A stretch of DNA of 64,000 nucleotides from Betaproteobacteria bacterium. Lineage in GTDB: Bacteria; Pseudomonadota; Gammaproteobacteria; Burkholderiales; Casimicrobiaceae. This document shows, piece by piece, positions 6,772 to 15,380 of the stretch. Positions within the stretch are counted from its first letter, which is position 1, and each line of letters opens with the position of its first letter. A model generated the notes under the pieces. The model saw nothing but the letters and a program-made list of their open reading frames with translations, did not search any database and had not been told where the DNA came from. The stretch covers positions 124,001 through 188,000 of the forward strand of contig BOKS01000008.1 of NCBI GenBank assembly GCA_016861105.1, in the 5' to 3' direction. A program made the position numbers and the translations under genes.

Positions 6772-9144
6772 TCACGCGTGCGGGGTCCGCGCCACGAGCA
6801 GCCACGCGAGCGTGCTGCGCAGCCGCGCGGGCGGGACCGGCTTGTGCAGCAGCGGCAGGCCGCTGTCGCGGATGCGCGCGAGTTCGTCGCGCCGCGACTC
6901 GCCCGTGACGATCATCGCCGGCACGTCGCGGCCGCACTGGCCGCGCACGGCGTGCACGGCGGCGAGCCCGTCGCGGCCGGGGCGCAGCAGGAAGTCGGCG
7001 ACGATCGCGTCCGGCGCGCCGCGCTCGCCGACGATGCGCAGCGCGGCGTCGCCGTCCGCGGCCAGCCACGGCTCGCAGCCCCAGGCGCGCAGCAGGCGCT
7101 CCATGCCGTCGCGTACCGGCGACTCGTCCTCCACGACCAGCACGCGGCGACCCTCCATCCCGCTCGCCGGCACCGCCGGCTCCGCGTGCTTCGCCGGCGG
7201 CGGCCCCTCGGCACGCGGCACGAACACGCGGAAGGCGGATCCGCGCCCCGGGCGCGAGTCGACGACGACCGGATGGCCGAGCAGGCCGGCGAGCCGCCGT
7301 ACGATCGCGAGCCCGAGCCCCAGTCCGCCGCCGCCGTCCGCGTGGCGCGACCCGGACTGGTAGAACTCCTCGAAGATGCGCTCGCGCTCGTCGGGGGCGA
7401 TGCCGGGGCCGCTGTCCCAGACCTCGAAGGACACCAGCGCGCCGCGGGGCCTGCAGCCGACGACGACGCCGCCGCGCGCCGTGTAGCGCAGCGCGTTCGA
7501 CACGAGGTTGCGCAGGATGCGCTCCAGCAGCACCGGGTCGGAGCGCACGAGCGCACGCGAGGGCACGACGGCGAGGCGCAGGTTGCGCGCGAGCGCCTCG
7601 GGAGCGAAGTCGTGCGCGATGCGGTCGAGCACGTCGTCGGCGCACAGCGCGACCGGCTTCGCGTGGACGACGCCCGCGTCGAGGCGCGAGATGTCGAGCA
7701 TCGACGAGAACAGCGCGTCGAGCGAGTTCACCGACCGGGCGATGCGCTGCGCCAGCGTCCGCTGCGCGGGCGTCGTGACCTCGTCGTGCAGTGCCGAGGC
7801 GAAGAGCCCGAGCGCGTGCAGCGGCTGGCGCAGGTCGTGGCTCGCGGCTGCGAGGAAGCGCGACTTGGCGTGGTCGGCCGCGAGCGCGGCGTCGCGCGCC
7901 TCGCCCGTGGCGCGAAGCTGCCGCTCCAGCGCGGCGCTCTTCTCGGCGACGCGCGCCTCCAGCTCGACGTTGAGGCGCTCGCTGTCGTCGAGCGCACGCA
8001 CGAAGCGGTCGGTGAGGATCCAGCCGACCAGCAGCAGGAAGAGCAGCGCGGCGTAGGGGACGAGCCACACCGGACGCACCGCGGTGTCGCTGTTGGCGAC
8101 GACCCAGTCGCGGATCGCGAACAGCGCCGAGAGCGCGCCGGTGGCGAGCAGCAGCGCGTTGCGCGCGTCGAAGTGGCGGACCGCGTAGCGCGCGACGGCA
8201 GTCAGCGCGACCAGGACCACGAGGATGCCGCCCAGCCGTATCCACACCGACGCCGCGTTCGCGACGCCGGCCAGCCAGGCGGCGTAGAGCGCGGGCACGA
8301 CGGCGACGGCGTAGGCGACGACGAAGCGGCGGTACGCCGTCCAGCGCACCTCGGCGAAGCGCACCATGAACAGGCACAGGAGCGCGACGAACGCGAGGTA
8401 GACGCCGTGCCAGAGGATGCCGTAGTGCGGCTGCGGCAGCGGGCGCTCGGGCGCCAGCGAGACCAGCGTGTGCGCGCCCCACAGCAGCGCCGCGAAGCCG
8501 AAGAGTGCGTACGACGGGTCGCGCCGGCGCGACCACAGGCCGAGGATGAACAGGCCGCCGGAGAGCGTCGCGACGGCCACGGCGGCCGGCGCCAGCGTGT
8601 GCACGACGAGGTCGGCGAGCGCGCCCCGCGCCAGCGCATCCGCGTCACCGGCGAGCAGCGGCCCCAGCCCGGCGAACGCGCCGGGCGCGACGTGCGCGCG
8701 CAGCGCGATCTCGTTGGCGCCGGCGCGCACGTCCTCCGGGGCGAGCGCGACGAGGCGGCTCTGCTCGTAGCTTCGCGGCGCGCGCCGGCCGGGCGTCCAC
8801 GCCCCGGGCACCGGGCGGCCGTTGAGCCAGATCTCGGCGGGAAAGGTGATCGCCGACAGGTACAGCGCCTGCGGGCGCTCCGGGGCTGCGGGCGTCCATT
8901 GCATCGTGTACCAGGCGTCGCCGGAGAGGTCGCCTTCGCTCACGTCCCAGCGGTGCGGCAGCGCCACCTCGCGGCCGGCCTGCGGCGGCGGGAGCGCGGC
9001 GGCGCCGGGCGCGAAGCGCGCGCGGTCGATCGTGACGACGTCGGCAGCGAAGGCGGCGGCGCAGGCCGCACACGCGAGGAACGCGGCGAGCACGAGGTGC
9101 GCGACGCGAGTGGACGGCGCCCGGCGCGCACGCCGCTGTGGCAT
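6772..9144 (-). CDS. Hybrid sensor histidine kinase with 7TMR-DISM input module
   Basis: A 790-residue protein. After a signal segment (residues about 10-33) comes a periplasmic beta-sandwich-like domain with WYTMQW and ITFPAEIWLNGR, then about seven to eight membrane helices (190-400) of the 7TM-DISM type and a coiled coil. The HisKA box SHDLRQPLHALGLF has its phosphoacceptor at about His436. HATPase motifs NLVSNALRYT, DSGPGIAP and GGGGLGLGLAIV follow. A receiver domain closes the protein, with the likely acceptor Asp717 in VADFLL. ATG 9144 is the last Met ahead of the signal segment. The gene is divergent from a NarL-type response regulator, its probable partner. The ligand is unknown; such sandwich domains often bind carbohydrates. 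Confidence 0.87.
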   Translation of the reverse strand: MPQRRARRAPSTRVAHLVLAAFLACAACAAAFAADVVTIDRARFAPGAAALPPPQAGREVALPHRWDVSEGDLSGDAWYTMQWTPAAPERPQALYLSAITFPAEIWLNGRPVPGAWTPGRRAPRSYEQSRLVALAPEDVRAGANEIALRAHVAPGAFAGLGPLLAGDADALARGALADLVVHTLAPAAVAVATLSGGLFILGLWSRRRDPSYALFGFAALLWGAHTLVSLAPERPLPQPHYGILWHGVYLAFVALLCLFMVRFAEVRWTAYRRFVVAYAVAVVPALYAAWLAGVANAASVWIRLGGILVVLVALTAVARYAVRHFDARNALLLATGALSALFAIRDWVVANSDTAVRPVWLVPYAALLFLLLVGWILTDRFVRALDDSERLNVELEARVAEKSAALERQLRATGEARDAALAADHAKSRFLAAASHDLRQPLHALGLFASALHDEVTTPAQRTLAQRIARSVNSLDALFSSMLDISRLDAGVVHAKPVALCADDVLDRIAHDFAPEALARNLRLAVVPSRALVRSDPVLLERILRNLVSNALRYTARGGVVVGCRPRGALVSFEVWDSGPGIAPDERERIFEEFYQSGSRHADGGGGLGLGLAIVRRLAGLLGHPVVVDSRPGRGSAFRVFVPRAEGPPPAKHAEPAVPASGMEGRRVLVVEDESPVRDGMERLLRAWGCEPWLAADGDAALRIVGERGAPDAIVADFLLRPGRDGLAAVHAVRGQCGRDVPAMIVTGESRRDELARIRDSGLPLLHKPVPPARLRSTLAWLLVARTPHA

Positions 9145-9347
9145 CGTCCCGTCCGCTGCGGCCCCGGTGCGCACGGCGTTCCTCCTGCCGATTCCCGACG
9201 GCGGCAGCATCGGCGGGGGTGGCCGGCGCGTCAAGGCCGTCCCGCGCCGCGGCGCCGGTTCGCCCACGCGGCCGCACCGCGTCGCCAGCGTTGTGGCAAG
9301 CTGTGCGGACGACCCGCACGTCGTGCGACGGGCAGGTGACAAGAGCG

Positions 9348-9980
9348 ATGAACGCCGAGGGAGGGACGGGGCCGCTGATCGCGATCGCGGACGATCATCC
9401 GCTGATCCGGGCGGCGATGCGCGACCTGCTCGCGCGCCTGGTGCCGGCGCCGCGCATCGTCGAGGCGGCCGACCTGCCGTCCGTGCTGGCGCTCGCCGAG
9501 GGCGACCCCGCGCCGGACCTGATGCTGGTCGACCTCACGATGCCCGGCGGGCACGGGCTCGACGGCATCCGCGCGCTGCGCGAGCGCGCCCCGCACGTGC
9601 CGGTCGCCGTCGTTTCCGCCGACGAGGATCCGGCCACGGTGCAGGCGCTGCTCGCGCTCGGCGTGGCCGGCTTCATTCCCAAGTCCGACGCGGGCGATCG
9701 CGTCGCGCACGCCGTCCAGCTGATGCTGGCCGGCGGCAATTACGTGCCTCTGCGCCTGCTGGGCGGCGGCGGCGCCGCTGCCGCCGACGGGCCCGCGCTG
9801 ACCGACCGGCAGCGTGACGTGCTGCGCTGGCTCGCGCTCGGCCGCTCCAACAAGGAGATCGCGCGCGAGCTCGGCATCAGCGAGGGGACGGTGAAGGTGC
9901 ACCTGCTCTCGGTGTTCCGCACGCTCGGCGTGCGCAACCGCACCGAGGCGGTGCTCGCTGCGCAGCGCCTCCTCGGGTGA
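9348..9980 (+). CDS. NarL/LuxR-family response regulator
   Basis: A 210-residue regulator. The receiver domain (about 10-125) has the acidic pair DD in IADDHPLIR, the phosphoacceptor Asp62 in LMLVDLTMPGG and Lys in FIPKSD. A LuxR-type DNA-binding domain (about 148-205) shows LTDRQRDVLRWLALGRSNKE and the recognition helix GTVKVHLLSVFRTL. ATG 9348 follows a weak AAGAG site. It is read divergently from the hybrid kinase across 203 bp and is very likely phosphorylated by it. Targets cannot be inferred; no clear inverted repeat was found in the shared intergenic region. Confidence 0.88.
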   Translation: MNAEGGTGPLIAIADDHPLIRAAMRDLLARLVPAPRIVEAADLPSVLALAEGDPAPDLMLVDLTMPGGHGLDGIRALRERAPHVPVAVVSADEDPATVQALLALGVAGFIPKSDAGDRVAHAVQLMLAGGNYVPLRLLGGGGAAAADGPALTDRQRDVLRWLALGRSNKEIARELGISEGTVKVHLLSVFRTLGVRNRTEAVLAAQRLLG

Positions 9981-9994
9981 CCGCGGGCGCGCGG

Positions 9995-10315
9995 TTACTG
10001 TCGCCGCGAGGCCGGCGCGGCGGCACGAGCGCCGCGCGTGGCGCCGCGTCCGTCCGGGCGTGCGCGCGGCGCCGCCGACGGGGGCGGCAGGGCGCTCTGC
10101 ACGACCGTGGGCGCCGCGTCCGGCGTCGCCGGTTCGGGACGCGTGACGCGCCCGTCCCGGCACGTCGCGAACGATGCGATGTCGACCTCGTGGCGCTCGC
10201 AGGCCTCGTCGCCCACGACCTGAGGCGTTGCGCGGCTCTCGCCGCTCGCGGCCGCGAGTGCGGCCAAGAAGATCGCGCCGGCGCAGACTTCGCGCCATCC
10301 GTGCGTGGAACGCAT
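9995..10315 (-). CDS. Hypothetical secreted protein, 106 residues
   Basis: It starts at ATG 10315 behind GGGAGGA with 5-base spacing. The N-terminus MRSTHGWREVCAGAIFLAAL is a plausible signal peptide, cleaved near residue 29. The mature part has two cysteines (about 39 and 52) around EACERHEVDIASFATCRDG, which could form a disulphide. The tail is a Pro/Ala/Arg-rich, probably disordered stretch. I recognise no family. It lies 11 bp downstream of another small gene in the same direction, and convergent to the response regulator. Confidence 0.55.
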   Translation of the reverse strand: MRSTHGWREVCAGAIFLAALAAASGESRATPQVVGDEACERHEVDIASFATCRDGRVTRPEPATPDAAPTVVQSALPPPSAAPRARPDGRGATRGARAAAPASRRQ

Positions 10316-10326
10316 GTCCGTCCTCC

Positions 10327-10584
10327 CTAGAACGTCGGCGGGCTTTCCTCGACGCTCGCCGGGCGATGACGGAACACGTGCTCCGCCGCGGGCAGCGACG
10401 GGTCCGCCGCCGGCGCGTGGAGGTAAGCGGTGCTGCCCGTCGCGACCGCGCTGCTGGGCGGCGCGTCGCCCACCCCGGCCTGCAGGGCCACCAGCGCGGC
10501 GATGCCGGCGACGAACGCGCCGGCGACGAGGGCGCGCGCGAAGCGAGCGGGGGAGCGTGGCGTGGACGGGTGGGGTGCGTTCAT
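10327..10584 (-). CDS. Hypothetical small single-span membrane protein
   Basis: An 85-residue protein with a convincing AAGGAGG ribosome site 5 bases before ATG 10584. A single hydrophobic segment ALVAGAFVAGIAALVALQAG lies at about residues 18-37, preceded by arginines, so the C-terminal 45 residues probably face the periplasm. No family is recognised. It forms a two-gene unit with the 106-residue secreted protein, and is divergent from the GGDEF-like gene at 10803. Confidence 0.55.
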   Translation of the reverse strand: MNAPHPSTPRSPARFARALVAGAFVAGIAALVALQAGVGDAPPSSAVATGSTAYLHAPAADPSLPAAEHVFRHRPASVEESPPTF

Positions 10585-10802
10585 CGGGGCCTCCTTGCAG
10601 GGTCCGGCACGCGTCGCGATGCCGTGCGGCCATCGTGCGCGCGGTCGCGCGGCCGCGCCATTCCACGGACGGCGGGACAGGCATCCCACCGACGCCGGAG
10701 GCCGCTGCAACGTCCGGCGGGGTCGCCTACCCCGTTCGGCATAGCGGGCGGGTTGCCGCCGCGTTCCCTCGGGTACGATGCGGCAGACGACGACGTCCTG
10801 CC

Positions 10803-11702
10803 ATGACCGCACCGCCCACGTCCCCGGATCCGCGGGGTGCGCACGCCGCGCCCGCGCCCGACGAACTCGGTTTCTACCGGGTGCTCGCGAGCATGCCGGC
10901 GCTCGCGACCTACCGCGCGAAGTTCGCGGCGGTCATCGGCGCCGGGCTGCTCGCCTACGCCGTCGCGCTGGTGCTGGTCGTCGTGCTCGGCGCCGGACGG
11001 ATCGGCCTGGCGACGCTGGTCGGCGTGGCGCTCCTGCTGGCGCTCGCGGTGGCCCTGGTCCTCGCGCGCGCGGTGGACAGGCTGCTGGCGCCGCTCGTGC
11101 TGGCCGAGCGCGCGGTCGACGACGTCGCCTTCGGCCGCCCGCTGGCCCGCGTCGACGTTCCCGGCAGCGACACGGCCGCGCAGGTGCTGCGCGGCGTGCA
11201 GGGGCTCGCGGCGCGCGTCGCGCGCGACGGGCGGGAGGCGCGGGAGCGCGACGCGGTCGACGCGGCGACCGGCCTGCTGAACCGCCGCGCGGGGCGCGAG
11301 CGCGCGCAGCGGTTGATCGACGAGGAGACGCGGCGCGGCCGGCGCGTGCGCGCGATCGTCGCCGACGTCGACGGCTTCCGCGCGTTCAACGCGCGCCACG
11401 GCACGGGTCAGGGCGATGCGATGCTCAAGGTGATCGCCGCGCGGCTGCTCCGCGTCGCGGGCAGCGAAGGCCTCGCCGCACGCTGGAGCGGCGACGCGTT
11501 CCTGCTCGTGCACGCCGGCGCTGCCGATGCGATGCCCGACGCCGACGAGATGCTCGCACGCCCGATCGTGGTGAAGGGCTCCGCGGAGCCGCTGCAGCTC
11601 GTGCTCGGGTCGGCGGAGACCGACGAGCGCGTGACGCTCGACCGGCTGGTGGCGGAGGCGGAAGAAGCGCTCGCCGCGACACGCGGCCGGCGCCCTGGAT
11701 GA
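10803..11702 (+). CDS. Membrane protein with degenerate GGDEF domain
   Basis: A 299-residue protein with two adjacent membrane helices (about 42-90), a HAMP-like linker (LLAPLVLAERAVDD) and a C-terminal GGDEF fold (about 155-295). Family hallmarks kept are DAATGLLNRRAG, IVADVDGFRAFNARHG and GDAMLKVIAARL. The active-site loop reads SGDAF (about 229-233) instead of GGDEF/GGEEF, losing the catalytic Glu and the first Gly. It is therefore probably not an active diguanylate cyclase and may bind GTP or c-di-GMP as a sensor. TACGAT at 10774-10779 is a possible -10. Confidence 0.8.
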   Translation: MTAPPTSPDPRGAHAAPAPDELGFYRVLASMPALATYRAKFAAVIGAGLLAYAVALVLVVVLGAGRIGLATLVGVALLLALAVALVLARAVDRLLAPLVLAERAVDDVAFGRPLARVDVPGSDTAAQVLRGVQGLAARVARDGREARERDAVDAATGLLNRRAGRERAQRLIDEETRRGRRVRAIVADVDGFRAFNARHGTGQGDAMLKVIAARLLRVAGSEGLAARWSGDAFLLVHAGAADAMPDADEMLARPIVVKGSAEPLQLVLGSAETDERVTLDRLVAEAEEALAATRGRRPG

Positions 11703-11712
11703 CGCCGGCGCG

Positions 11713-12090
11713 TCAGCGCGCCTTCTTGAGCAGCCTGCGCAGGAACAGCTCGAACGCGAGGCGGTCGTGCGCGGCGCGCTCGCGCTGCGTGTGGATCACC
11801 AGCACGCAGTAGCGTCCGTCGTCGAGGCGGCGGGCGAACACGTCGCGCCCGCCGTCGCGCGCACGCAGCGTGGCGCGGGTCCGCAGCCCCGGCTGGCGCT
11901 CGATCGGCAGCCACTCGGCCTGCACCATGCCCGAGCCGACGAGACGCTCGCGCGTGCCGCGGTACTCGGTGGCCCCGCGCAGGTGGCGCACGGCGACGCC
12001 CTCGGGAGGGACGAGCGGCGGCAGCTGGAACTGTTTGCGCAGCGCTTCCATGCGCATCCCCGTGTCCTCGCCGAACGCGGCGCTCGACAT
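11713..12090 (-). CDS. Hypothetical protein, 125 residues
   Basis: A basic protein without membrane segment or signal peptide. It starts near ATG 12090 (MSSAAFGEDTG); a second in-frame ATG at 12054 is also possible, and neither has a strong ribosome site. The C-terminal part RERAAHDRLAFELFLRRLL is a likely amphipathic helix, and GRYCVLVIHTQ suggests a beta strand. I do not recognise a family. It ends 10 bp from the stop of the convergent GGDEF-like gene. Codon use matches the neighbours, supporting a real gene. Confidence 0.5.
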   Translation of the reverse strand: MSSAAFGEDTGMRMEALRKQFQLPPLVPPEGVAVRHLRGATEYRGTRERLVGSGMVQAEWLPIERQPGLRTRATLRARDGGRDVFARRLDDGRYCVLVIHTQRERAAHDRLAFELFLRRLLKKAR

Positions 12091-12366
12091 GCCCGAATCC
12101 CCGTCGTGACTGCAGATACGCAAAGATACCCATTTTTCGGCGGGCGCGGGCAACTGTTTGGCACGTGTTCCGCGTCCGAACGCACCGCGGTTGCGCACCA
12201 CAATCGCGAAGCGCGGCGGCGGGCACGGGGTCGGCGTCGGCATTCCTGACGATCGCCGCGCGAATCGGCGCACGCAGGCGCGAAACGCGCCACGCGGCGC
12301 GTTCGACCGCCGGCGGCATTGACACCGCGTGCGGCACGCCGGGCAGACGGGCGGCGGCGCCGCCGG

Positions 12367-13359
12367 TCAGATGCGGAACGACTCGAGCGTCTCGGCCGCG
12401 AACAGCTCTTCCGGCCGGAGGCGGCGCGAGGACAGGCCCTGCTCGTGGTGGTAGCGCAGGAACGTGTCCAGCACGTGGCGGTTCTCGTGGAAGCCGTAGG
12501 GCCAGTAGTCGTCGCCCATGAGCGCGCGCGCCTCCTCCACGTGCGCGGTGAGCCACGGCAGCATCGCCATCAGCGCGTTGGTGATCGACAGCTCGTCGTA
12601 GGTCAGGCGCTGGGCCGCGGCGAACGCCTTCTGCAGCGACCGTGCGATCCACGGGTGCTGCCGGTAGAGCTCGCGGCGGATCACGACCGTGTGCATGATC
12701 GGGAAGATCCGCGTGCGGCGGAAGTAGTCCTTCTCGACCTCCACGAAGTCCTCGAACAGGCGCTTCACGGTCCCCGGGCGCGTGCGGAACGTCGACGGGG
12801 CGCGCGCCGTCTGCAGCGCCGCGATCTCGCCGTCGGCCAGCATCCCGGCGAGCGTCTGCGTGGGGCCGATGCGTTCGACGCGGATGCGCGGCGGCAGGTC
12901 GAGCCGCAGCTTCTCGTCGCGGTTGGGCTCCTCCTCGCCGCCGGTCACGTAGGTGACGCCGTCGGCGGGGACGCCGTACTCGTCCTGCAGGATGCCGCGG
13001 ATCCACACCGGCGCCGTCATCTGGTACTCGGGGTTGCCGATGCGCCTGCCGACGAGGTCGCGCGGCTCGCGGATGCCGGCGGCCGCGCTGACGAAGATGC
13101 TCCCGTGGCGGAACATCCGCGACGGGAACACCGGGATCGCGACGAACGGCTGCGGATCGCGCATCAGCGACACGCAGTACGACGACAGCGACATCTCGGC
13201 CACGTCGAACTCGCGGTGGCGGAGCATGCGGAAGAACGTCTCCTCGACCGGCATGTCGAGGTAGACGAGCTCGATGCCGTCGGGCTGCACGCGGCCCGTG
13301 GCGAGCGCGTGGGTGCGGTCGTAGCTCCAGCAGCCGAGGGTGAGGCGCAGCTTGTGCAT
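12367..13359 (-). CDS. 4,5-dihydroxyphthalate decarboxylase-like protein
   Basis: A 330-residue cytoplasmic protein with the family pattern MHKLRLTLGCWSYDRTHAL, VAEMSLSSYC, IPVFPSRMFRHGSIFV and FFRRTRIFPIMHTVVI. This group shares the periplasmic-binding-protein (NMT1-like) fold but lacks a signal peptide. The founding members decarboxylate 4,5-dihydroxyphthalate to protocatechuate; many others are uncharacterised. The gene is divergent from a Gfo/Idh/MocA oxidoreductase with 74 bp between starts, so both may act on one aromatic or sugar-acid substrate. Family membership is firm, substrate is not. Confidence 0.78.
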   Translation of the reverse strand: MHKLRLTLGCWSYDRTHALATGRVQPDGIELVYLDMPVEETFFRMLRHREFDVAEMSLSSYCVSLMRDPQPFVAIPVFPSRMFRHGSIFVSAAAGIREPRDLVGRRIGNPEYQMTAPVWIRGILQDEYGVPADGVTYVTGGEEEPNRDEKLRLDLPPRIRVERIGPTQTLAGMLADGEIAALQTARAPSTFRTRPGTVKRLFEDFVEVEKDYFRRTRIFPIMHTVVIRRELYRQHPWIARSLQKAFAAAQRLTYDELSITNALMAMLPWLTAHVEEARALMGDDYWPYGFHENRHVLDTFLRYHHEQGLSSRRLRPEELFAAETLESFRI

Positions 13360-13433
13360 GGGGCGGCGCGCGACGCGGTTAAGATGCGGCGACGCGGCCG
13401 ACTATAGCGCAGCGCCGCGACGCGACTCCTCCG

Positions 13434-14495
13434 ATGCGACACGACAACCCCAGGATCGCGCTCGCCGTGGCCGGCGGCGGCGCCATCGGGCGCAGGCACG
13501 CCGCGTACGCGCGCGGGCTGCCGGACTTCGACGTCGTGGGCGTCGCCGACCCCGACGCGGGCGCGCAGGCGCACGCCCGCGAGCAGGGCTTCCCCGCCTT
13601 CGGCGACGTCGCGCGCATGCTCGACGCGGCCCGGCCGCAGGCGGTCGTGGTCGCCACGCCGACGCCGCTGCACGAGGCCGTCGCCGTCGCCTGTCTCGAG
13701 CGGGGCCTGCCGGTGCTGATCGAAAAGCCGGTCGCACCGGACGTCGCCTCCGCACGGCGGATCGCCGGCGCCGCGCGCAGCAGCGGCGCGCGCGCGCTGG
13801 TCGGCCACCACCGGCGCCACAACCCGCTGCTCGTCGCCGCGCGGGACTTCGTCGCGTCGGGGGCGATCGGCCGCGTGGTCTCGGTGGCGGCCGTGGACCT
13901 GCGCCGCAAGCCGGACGCGTACTACGCCCAGGCGTGGCGGCGCGAGGCCGGCGGCGGACCGATGCTGATCAACGGGATCCACGACGTCGACTGCATGCGC
14001 TTCCTGTGCGGCGAGATCGCGACGGTGACGGCGATGACCGCGTGCGACGAGCGCGGCTTCGCGGTGGAGGATCGTGCGGCGGTGATCATCGCCTTCGCGA
14101 ACGGTGCGCTCGGCACGCTCGCGCTGTGCGACGCCGTGCAGGCGCCGTGGGCCTGGGAGATCGTGTCGGGCGAGGAGCCCGACTACCCGCACGAGCGCGA
14201 GGACTGCTACCTGATCGGCGGCACGCTCGGCGCGCTCGCCGTGCCCACGCTGGTCCACTGGCGCAACGAGCGCGGCGGCGGCCGCGGCGATCCCTTCGTG
14301 CGCCGGGTCCTCGACTACCGGCCGGCGAATCCGTGGATCGAGCAGCTGCGCCACTTCGCCGCGGTCGTGCGCGGCGCGGCGGAGCCCGCCGTGACGGTGG
14401 ACGACGCGGCACGCACGCTGGCGGCGGCGCTGGCCGTCGCGCGCTCGGCCCGCGCGGGCGCTGCGGTGCGCGTGTCGGACCTGCTCGGCGAGTAG
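13434..14495 (+). CDS. Gfo/Idh/MocA-family NAD(P)-dependent oxidoreductase
   Basis: A 353-residue protein. The N-terminal Rossmann fold has GGGAIGRRHAAYARG at about 13-27 and the cofactor-selecting acidic end of strand 2 in VADPD. The family catalytic motif EKPVA is at about residue 98, and the C-terminal alpha/beta domain includes GGGPMLINGIHDVDCMRF with the conserved His-Asp. Such enzymes oxidise or reduce sugars, inositols or related cyclic alcohols. It is divergent from the dihydroxyphthalate-decarboxylase-like gene. No transporter is adjacent to fix the substrate. Confidence 0.87.
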   Translation: MRHDNPRIALAVAGGGAIGRRHAAYARGLPDFDVVGVADPDAGAQAHAREQGFPAFGDVARMLDAARPQAVVVATPTPLHEAVAVACLERGLPVLIEKPVAPDVASARRIAGAARSSGARALVGHHRRHNPLLVAARDFVASGAIGRVVSVAAVDLRRKPDAYYAQAWRREAGGGPMLINGIHDVDCMRFLCGEIATVTAMTACDERGFAVEDRAAVIIAFANGALGTLALCDAVQAPWAWEIVSGEEPDYPHEREDCYLIGGTLGALAVPTLVHWRNERGGGRGDPFVRRVLDYRPANPWIEQLRHFAAVVRGAAEPAVTVDDAARTLAAALAVARSARAGAAVRVSDLLGE

Positions 14496-14602
14496 GTCCG
14501 GTTCGCGCTGCGCCCACGGCTGCGCCAGGCCTCCGCGACGCGCCGTACGCGGCGACGTGCACGGCCGCTGCGGCGAAGCGCGGCGGGGCCCCGGCGCCCG
14601 CG

Positions 14603-14616
14603 TTGACCCGGGTCAA
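14603..14616. promoter_or_regulatory. FNR/Anr/FixK-type box upstream of uspA-like gene
   Basis: TTGACCCGGGTCAA is a perfect 14-bp palindrome (18 bp including flanking CG/CG), with half sites TTGAC and GTCAA separated by 4 bp. This is an accepted variant of the FNR-family TTGAT-N4-ATCAA site. A -10-like GAGAAT lies at 14639-14644, which would place the box centre near -41.5, the class II activation position. Confidence 0.65.
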
Positions 14617-14770
14617 CGCGACGTTCGCACCCCGCCGCGAGAATCGAAGCGACGTCGGCCGGTCGCGAACCGGCCGGCCTCCGGAGTCCGGGTGCAGCGG
14701 CAGGCCCCGGCCGCAAGGCCGGGTCGCGCGCCGTGCCCCTGCGGCGGCCCCCACGCGAGAGGAGGGTGCC

Positions 14771-15193
14771 ATGACGAAGCTGCTCGTGCCCGTCGACGGG
14801 TCCGCCAATGCCGAACGCGCCGTCGCGCACGCGATCGCGACGGCGAAGGCCATGGGCGGCGCGGAGGTCGTGCTGCTCAACGTGCAGGAGCGGCTCGACC
14901 GCTGGTTCGCGCACGGCCTCAACAGCGACGCGGCGCGCGCGCACCTGCGCGAGGCCGGCGAGGCCGCGTCGGCGGGAGCGCGCAAGCTGCTCGACGCGTC
15001 CGGCTGCAACTACCGGTTCGACATCGTGTTCGGCCACCCGGCCGAGGTGATCGCGCGCGTGGCGTCGGAACTGGGCTGCGACGGCATCGTCATGGGCACG
15101 CGCGGGCTCGGCGAGATGGAGAGCGTGTTCCTCGGCTCCACGTCGTACAAGGTCGTCCACATGGCGAGCGTCCCGGTCACGCTCGTGCGGTAA
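14771..15193 (+). CDS. Universal stress protein, UspA family
   Basis: A 140-residue single Usp domain starting [18 protein letters not shown]. The ATP-binding signature G-x2-G-x9-G-S appears as GTRGLGEMESVFLGS (about 112-126), and the end is VPVTLVR. The start ATG 14771 follows GAGGAGGG. Usp proteins protect cells during starvation, oxygen limitation and other stress. The FNR-type box at 14603-14616 fits oxygen control. Two more Usp genes in the window (19632 and 41114) share the PVTLVR C-terminus. Confidence 0.9.
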   Translation: MTKLLVPVDGSANAERAVAHAIATAKAMGGAEVVLLNVQERLDRWFAHGLNSDAARAHLREAGEAASAGARKLLDASGCNYRFDIVFGHPAEVIARVASELGCDGIVMGTRGLGEMESVFLGSTSYKVVHMASVPVTLVR

Positions 15194-15250
15194 GCGCGGT
15201 CGGGGCGCGTCCTCTGGCGCGGGCGGAGGTTCCGTGCGCCGGAACGACCC

Positions 15251-15264
15251 TTGACCTCGGTCAA
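15251..15264. promoter_or_regulatory. FNR/Anr/FixK-type box upstream of ferric-reductase-like gene
   Basis: TTGACCTCGGTCAA has the two perfect half sites TTGAC and GTCAA around a non-palindromic 4-bp centre. It is 117 bp before the start of the flavocytochrome gene and 58 bp after the uspA-like stop. No strong -10 is seen at the class II distance, so the promoter position is uncertain. Confidence 0.55.
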
Positions 15265-15380
15265 CGAGGGCCACCGCGCGGACGCGCTTCGGGATTTCCC
15301 GGCACGTCCGGCGGACCATACGGGAGTCGCACATTCCGAACCAGCACGTTCCCGCTGCGCACATCCGGGTTCCCGCAACG

